From: Saccoglossus kowalevskii
Taxonomy: Eukaryota; Hemichordata; Enteropneusta; Harrimaniidae
Direction of reading: 5' to 3'
DNA length: 12,461 nt
Assembly: GCF_000003605.2 (NCBI RefSeq)
Contig: NW_003107591.1
Coordinates: forward strand, 10,729 to 23,189
Part shown: one piece after another, positions 8,364 through 12,461 of the stretch
Position numbering within the stretch: the first letter of the stretch is position 1
Layout of the letters: every line of letters starts with the position of its first letter
Made by a program: the position numbers and the translations under genes
Notes under the pieces: generated by a model
Told to the model about the DNA's origin: nothing
Database searches by the model: none
The model's input: the letters and a program-made list of their open reading frames with translations, nothing else

Positions 8364-9788
8364 TGATTTGCAGCACTCCATACTTCCTGTCCCGGCATGC
8401 GCAATTTATTCACGCCTATTCCGTTTATACACAATATTTATTAATAATAACAGATTAATATTAGGTACCATCGCCTGTTCACAGTCTACCCAAAAACATG
8501 TTTCGGGTCATTGCAAACATCAAGTAAAAACAATTTGCATTACCACAATCCCACTATCAGATTTATAGACTGTGATTTATAGAAAACACATAATCAGAAA
8601 AATACAAATTCCATGAAAATCATTATAAGAGAACTTAAGATAATTCATTATTCATGACAACTTGAACTACATCTTATATACCCAACATTTGTAGTTGTAA
8701 CACAGCAGGAGATAACAAATTTATATCATGACAGTATGCATATTAGGAGTACAGAAACAAGTTTTTTATAGCACTTTTATGACAGTACTACGACAATCCT
8801 TTGAACACATTTTACAATATATACTGTAGTTACACATGGCCTGAGCTTTACATTGAAGGTAAGTATGATGCCCAATGAGTTTGTCTTGGTACCCAATAGA
8901 AAAATACAGATCATTCTTATACTGGTACAATGTATTATGCCCAAATTAAATTATGCCTTGCAACACATTGCCCTATCAAATCCATAGCCCTGAATGTAGT
9001 TAGGGCGACTGAGTGAATATAGCCTAATGCACACCCTCTACAGGTGAACACAGGAAATAATTCATGTGAGGAAGTTGCATTACACTTCTTTTAGATACTG
9101 CCCTCATTTTGAATGATCTTAATGAGGTAACTAAATATATTTCTAAGAGCACAAAAGCTATTATCAGCCAGGTCTAAAACAATTTATATAAGTTATTGGT
9201 AATAGGATTAGAGTGATGAAACAAATACTCAACTTTTTTTTTTGTATCTCCATGACAAAGCAAATCAAAACCAAAACAGCCCTGGAAACTCTTGTATGAT
9301 TTAAAAACTTCACAAGATTTAAATTAGCTAACAAGATACAGATTTATAGTGTGAAAAATATTGCTATACAAAAAAAAACATTGCAACGCACATACATTCA
9401 ATTTCCTGACCTTTTCAACATATGACAAAATTATATTTATAATGACTAAAATTAAAACATTAACAAGAACATTTCACTTGCAAACAATTTATCTTGTAGA
9501 AATATTAGATATTATTATACAACTATCACCTTAATGCCATAAGTTACAGTGTGCCGTAATTTTGCAGTATTGGGTATTTTCATCCTACCATATTAGGGAA
9601 TGCGAATTTTTAGTAACGCACGTAAGCGTCCTCTAATAATAAAAATAAACATGGATGCCACCAGAGTTTGACCGGGCTCCACACAAAGAAGTTTGCTGAT
9701 TCTGTTCTAAACTTTTTGGATTTTGGCATTCCCATGATGTATCATTGGGAGGAAAAGATGTATTGAAACAAGTCATTGAAAATGACAC
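8364..9788. other. Non-coding stretch before the large repeat element
   Basis: No gene is supported. 8808-8826 closely matches the core of the 72-bp array unit (18 of 19 bases). A candidate plus-strand exon at 8786-8858 with a perfect GTAAGT donor overlaps that match. A minus-strand ORF at 9776-9633 of 47 codons, abutting the next element, has no known motif. CpG begins to rise from about 9600. Confidence 0.4.
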
Positions 9789-9956
9789 AGTCCCCGTTAA
9801 GTTCTCTTTGTGCTCGTCATATTAAAGCGGAGGGGTTGTCGCGAGTGTGTCCTTGAAACTTGAGTTCCAAGTGGCGTATACAACAGATTGTTTATTTACA
9901 TCAAAACACGTGTTTCGTATCATAGTAATATGGCCAAAATAAAAACAACCGTTATT

Positions 9957-10480
9957 CGGCCATCTTTGATCTGATTATGAAACACACTGATATGTATGAT
10001 GTATGTGCCAAATACGAATGAAAATGGTACATAAATTGTGGAAATATAGTAGTAAGGCCAAAAAGTCAGATGGCTGTCAATCGGCCATCCTTGACCAGAT
10101 TTTGAAACAAATTGTCATGGACATGCATCCTAACATGTATAAAGTACATGTATGTGCCAAATTTGAATGAAAACTGACAGAGCACGTCCAAGATACTGCA
10201 TAAAAAAACAAAAACAAGATGCCTGCCAGTCGACCATCTTTGATCCAATTGTGAAATAAATCATCATGGACATGTATCCTAACATGTATAATCTATGTAC
10301 CAAGTTTGAATGAAAACTGACAAAGCATGTCCAAAATACAACATTTTCAAAAAACAACATGGCTGCCAGTCGGCCATTTTGACTCGAATCGCTAAACCAC
10401 TGCATGTGCATATGTCCCACATAAAGTACTAGGCACATGCAAAGAATGAACGGAATCGGTCCAAGGGATTCTGAGATATG
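9957..10480. repeat. Four degenerate units of about 125-149 bp
   Basis: Units start with CGGCCATC or close variants at 9957, 10082, 10231 and 10371. Shared later blocks are ATGTATGTGCCAAAT or variants, TTTGAATGAAAA, and GTCCAAGA-type words, with GCCAGTCG or GTCAATCG closing units just before the next start. Unit boundaries lie within small hairpins, such as GATGGC with GCCATC (10069-10089) and ATGGC with GCCAT before the fourth unit. Unit lengths are 125, 149 and 140, with the last unit running into the microsatellite. Confidence 0.8.
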
Positions 10481-10484
10481 ACTC

Positions 10485-10532
10485 CGGACGGACGCACGGA
10501 CGCACAGACGCACGGACGCACGCACGGACGGA
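10485..10532. repeat. ACGG/ACGC tetranucleotide microsatellite
   Basis: This is a run of GACG, CACG and CAGACG steps on a 4-bp period. It lies between the internal repeats and the terminal hairpin of the element and explains the spurious Arg/Thr-rich ORF at 10478-10843. Confidence 0.92.
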
Positions 10533-10539
10533 GACCGAA

Positions 10540-10584
10540 TTATAAGTCCCCGTTTTCGGACTTCGTCCAAACGGGGACTAATAA
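10540..10584. repeat. Strong terminal hairpin of the element
   Basis: AGTCCCCGTTT (10545-10555) pairs perfectly with AAACGGGGACT (10569-10579). Inside, GGAC (10558-10561) pairs with GTCC across a 3-nt TTC loop after a 2-nt bulge. Outside, TTAT (10540-10543) pairs with ATAA (10581-10584) across one A-A mismatch. CTAA then T follows the arm at 10578-10582, the kind of 3' end Helitrons use, though a hairpin normally sits several bases before it. Confidence 0.9.
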
Positions 10585-11242
10585 GGTTATTACAATGATA
10601 CCACAACGTATGCACTCAGACAGTATACCGTTGCATCAACCTTCACTGCGCATTGATCTTCACTTCACGTCAGTCAAATCTTCCACTGTTATGTCTTTGT
10701 ACATATATTTCATTATTTACTGTGTATTTTTGTTTTTGTTTAGTGTAAAATATTTTACTACATGTATATTTGTTGTCTTTTGTTATGCAACTATTTTAAT
10801 TCCATCTGGAGAATTGTTTGTGTTCTCAATAAAGTCAATATAGACAGCAAACAAAATTACAACATAATCTTGAAAAAATAATCTAACTCAAACCTGAAGG
10901 AAAAAGTTTTTTTTTTCAGTTCTCCCATCTCCCTCTCCCATAAGTTTCTTTTGATCTCCTTTATGCTTAGAATGGTATATTTGCCATATGGGGGCGCTAT
11001 CGTTCAACAATTTAAATCGGTCACCTAAAAGCAATCTGACGCTCCTTACTATAGATCAAAAGGATCTATAAATCTGTCCGAGGAGGTATTCCCACTACAC
11101 TGAATATTGGTGAATGTTTTCCATGTCTATTCGCTGAATGTCCGCGCTGGCCCCCGGGCTGTCCGCGACGGTGATAGACCAATTGTAGACTAATTTGGCG
11201 AAAAATGGCTTGCATTGGTGTAATAGACCATTGAATTCTTAC
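10585..11242. other. Presumed start of intron 1, partly CpG-rich
   Basis: No exon is found. 10984-10998 (GCGCT-ending, GGGGGCGCT) is a partial CTCF-like match, 12 of 15 positions. TATAGATC (11050-11057) and GATCTATA (11063-11070) form a perfect 8-bp stem with a 5-nt loop. 11130-11175 is strongly GC-rich with CCCCCGGG and two TCCGCG words. A minus-strand acceptor ends at 10896 (CTTTTTCCTTCAG) and could join exon 1 in frame for about 12 codons, but no good donor follows, so it is not called. Confidence 0.4.
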
Positions 11243-11361
11243 CTTAATTTTAGAAGATCGTCTTGACTAAAGACAGACTTTGTTCCTACGCCAGATATCA
11301 AGCAATTAATAAGAAACACGGAACTGACGGAAAATGTGATGAACCGATAGAGGGCTGCCAT
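11243..11361 (-). CDS. First coding exon of a secreted or membrane protein
   Basis: Reading leftward from ATG at 11361-11359, the exon encodes 39 codons plus two bases. The start context is AAACATGG, with A at -3 and G at +4. The peptide begins MAALYR, continues with a hydrophobic core (FITFSVSSVFLINCLISGV, residues 7-25), then GTKSV and FSQDDLLKL. That n-region, h-region and polar exit is a classic signal peptide, with cleavage probably around residues 25-30. The exon ends AAATTAAG followed at 11242 by GTAAGAATTC, a near-perfect 5' splice site. Without splicing the frame meets TAA at once. The split codon is AG plus one base (phase 2). The rest of the protein is not identified and I do not recognise the family. 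The exon sits at the edge of a CpG-rich domain, as a promoter-proximal exon should. Confidence 0.65.
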
Positions 11362-12461
11362 GTTTATTTTAGAGCCCATTCTGTGTATTTTCAGATCCGT
11401 GTACAACTTGTTTCGTCAGACCATTATTCGGAGTTGTTGTGACCTGTCGTACTTTATGCCACAGTGATTGATTGTTTTATATACGGAGACTGCTTTTGTA
11501 TTTGAATATTTTGCTTCATTTTAAATATTTAATACTGTTGCACCGAAAACTGTGTTCGAATACCCCAGGTCGAATTCAGATCCAATATGTTATATGAATA
11601 CGACGCTGCATGTAAATATATTGTTAGTATGCATTCTCTACCATCGGCCCCACGGAGGATGGCGCGTGACCCTTGTTACGCAGGATGGTTAGTATGCTGC
11701 AGGTCGGCGTTCTTTCAACACCGATCTGACGCATATCGCGCAAGGTGTGCCGGGAGTTTGTTCGAAATTTCGAACGTTTCGAAGTCAGTCGTCAGTTGGC
11801 ACGTATTTTACAGAAATATTAAATTCTTTCATGGGTCTGTTTACTAAATAATGATAAATGAAACTTAGAAAACTTGTAAGAACAAACTGGGCCCAAATTG
11901 CGCAAATTTGCAATAAGTTTACGCTGCTAGTGTCTGTTTCGGAAGGCGTTCTACGCGTGATGTTATTGCGCTCAAGGACGTTCTATTTCCGAACTATTTG
12001 AAACCGGAAATTACGCGGGTACTTTCGAACTTCAAACACAAATTTGATTATCGTTATTATGTGTTAGTTTCTGTTGTTTCAAAGATTGAATTATTTGTGA
12101 CATTAATATTTCACTCACTAAACAATATTTCACAAAAATATGCGATTAAAAAGCAACTTAAATTCGAAAACAAATTATCAAGTTCCGTGTATGTTTATGT
12201 TTGGCTAAAATAGCGCTAATCGGCTAGTAAGGCGTCATATGACACAGCAATCTCCTTCCCAGAGAGAAGCCTTTGCGCCACAGGCAGCCTTCAATTTTGT
12301 GGTCAATCACCTCACTACGCACGGCCATTTTCTTGTACCTGTTACATCTGAAAACGTACTACAAAAAGTGGGAAAAAAAACGTATGTGACATCCGAACTA
12401 TTTATTAATGTCAGACTTCAGTAAAAACGTAAATACAAACCATTTTATCGCGGACTATCTT
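11362..12461. promoter_or_regulatory. CpG-rich probable promoter and 5' region
   Basis: CpG count is 34 in 11581-12060 against 4 in the equally long 4741-5220. In invertebrates with gene-body methylation, promoters stay unmethylated and keep CpG, so this fits the upstream region of the leftward gene. ETS-like words are present (ACCGGAAAT at 12003-12011, TTCGGAAG near 11938-11945). A 16-bp palindrome and a cluster of TTCGAA words lie inside. ORFs on the plus strand at 11587-11847, 11998-12213 and 12239-12424, and a 34-codon minus ORF at 12328-12224 starting in good context, have no recognised domain. A divergent rightward gene is possible but not shown. No TATA box or transcription start can be fixed. 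Confidence 0.45.
11760..11775. promoter_or_regulatory. 16-bp palindrome with heat-shock-element-like core
   Basis: GTTCGAAATTTCGAAC is its own reverse complement and contains GAAATTTC, which fits the GAAnnTTC core of a heat-shock element. TTCGAA occurs at 11761, 11769 and 11778, three times in 23 bp. A functional role is inference only. Confidence 0.4.

Larger units (their letters stand above)
9789..10579. mobile_element. Non-autonomous element with HINE/DINE-like structure
   Basis: AGTCCCCGTT at 9789-9798 is the exact reverse complement of AACGGGGACT at 10570-10579, giving a 791-bp unit. In order it holds a unique left part with the 12-bp palindrome AAACACGTGTTT (9904-9915), about four degenerate units (9957-10480), an ACGG/ACGC microsatellite (10485-10532) and a strong terminal hairpin whose arms repeat the left-end sequence. 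Helentron-associated elements are described as having a left subterminal inverted repeat, central tandem repeats and a right hairpin, so the layout fits that class. There is no transposase or helicase, so it would be mobilised in trans. I see no clear target duplication, and the element could instead be a TIR-type MITE. ORFs inside it are by-products of repeats. Confidence 0.6.

Noticed and set aside
8338-8568. Plus-strand ORF opening at TTG
   Set aside because: It relies on a non-ATG start and has no domain. It lies across the hairpin and GC-richer patch.
8786-8858. Candidate plus-strand exon with a perfect AAG/GTAAGT donor and an upstream acceptor
   Set aside because: The frame is open for 24 codons, but it overlaps the near-copy of the satellite core at 8808-8826 and its phase does not fit the other plus-strand candidate. 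Donor words of this quality are expected by chance in 12 kb.
9633-9776. Minus-strand 47-codon ORF next to the HINE-like element
   Set aside because: Composition is protein-like, but the opposite strand is also largely open and no matching acceptor or donor frames it.
10130-10843. ORFs at 10130-10615 (minus) and 10478-10843 (plus)
   Set aside because: They run through the degenerate repeats and the ACGG microsatellite of the mobile element, and their odd composition follows from those repeats.
10860-10896. Possible exon 2 of the leftward gene after the acceptor ending at 10896
   Set aside because: The phase fits exon 1 for about 12 codons, but the frame then stops and only a poor donor precedes the stop.
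11551-11566. GTTCGAATAC word resembling a tRNA T-loop (B box)
   Set aside because: No acceptor stem, anticodon arm or D-arm can be folded around it.
11587-11847. Plus-strand 86-codon ORF in the CpG-rich region
   Set aside because: No recognised motif and no donor that would make it a convincing first exon. Open frames are expected where GC is higher.

Overview
The window looks like eukaryotic, probably molluscan, genomic DNA. It is AT-rich and intron-like, with no bacterial operon structure, a decayed LINE, several non-autonomous repeats, a 72-bp tandem array, and one convincing spliced first exon. The molluscan guess rests on frequent ACATGTA/TACATGTA words and on a repeat end made of ACGG/ACGC tetranucleotides followed by an AGTCCCC...GGGGACT hairpin. 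I know that style of repeat from marine invertebrates, but it is not proof.

Layout, left to right. 1-786 (minus) is the 5'-truncated, frame-broken reverse-transcriptase part of a LINE. 1228-1678 holds two related GC-rich modules, each able to fold, separated by about 340 bp of AT-rich DNA. 2255-2404 (plus) is a short protein-like ORF with splice-site-like borders. 3661-4541 is an array of 12 copies of a 72-bp unit, each with an AATAAA and a palindromic core. 6278-6483 is a 103-bp tandem duplication. 6554-6874 is a MITE-like element with perfect inverted ends and TA on both sides. 7075-7245 is a 56-residue unassigned ORF. 9789-10579 is a 791-bp element with matching ends, degenerate internal repeats, a microsatellite and a 3' hairpin, an architecture like Helentron-derived (HINE/DINE-type) elements.

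The right end differs sharply from the rest. CpG is scarce in the left and middle (I count 4 CpGs in 4741-5220) and abundant on the right (34 in 11581-12060). At the edge of this CpG-rich domain, 11361-11243 on the minus strand encodes a start codon in good context, a typical signal peptide and a perfect 5' splice site. My reading is that the window holds the promoter and first coding exon of a secreted or membrane protein gene transcribed leftward, and that most of the remaining 11 kb is its first intron(s), loaded with repeats. I could not identify exon 2 or the protein family.

I see no evidence of a complete multi-gene system here. The most interesting items are the signal-peptide exon and its CpG domain, the HINE-like element, the 72-bp array and its possible stray monomer 4.3 kb away, and a cluster of TTCGAA words in the promoter-like region.
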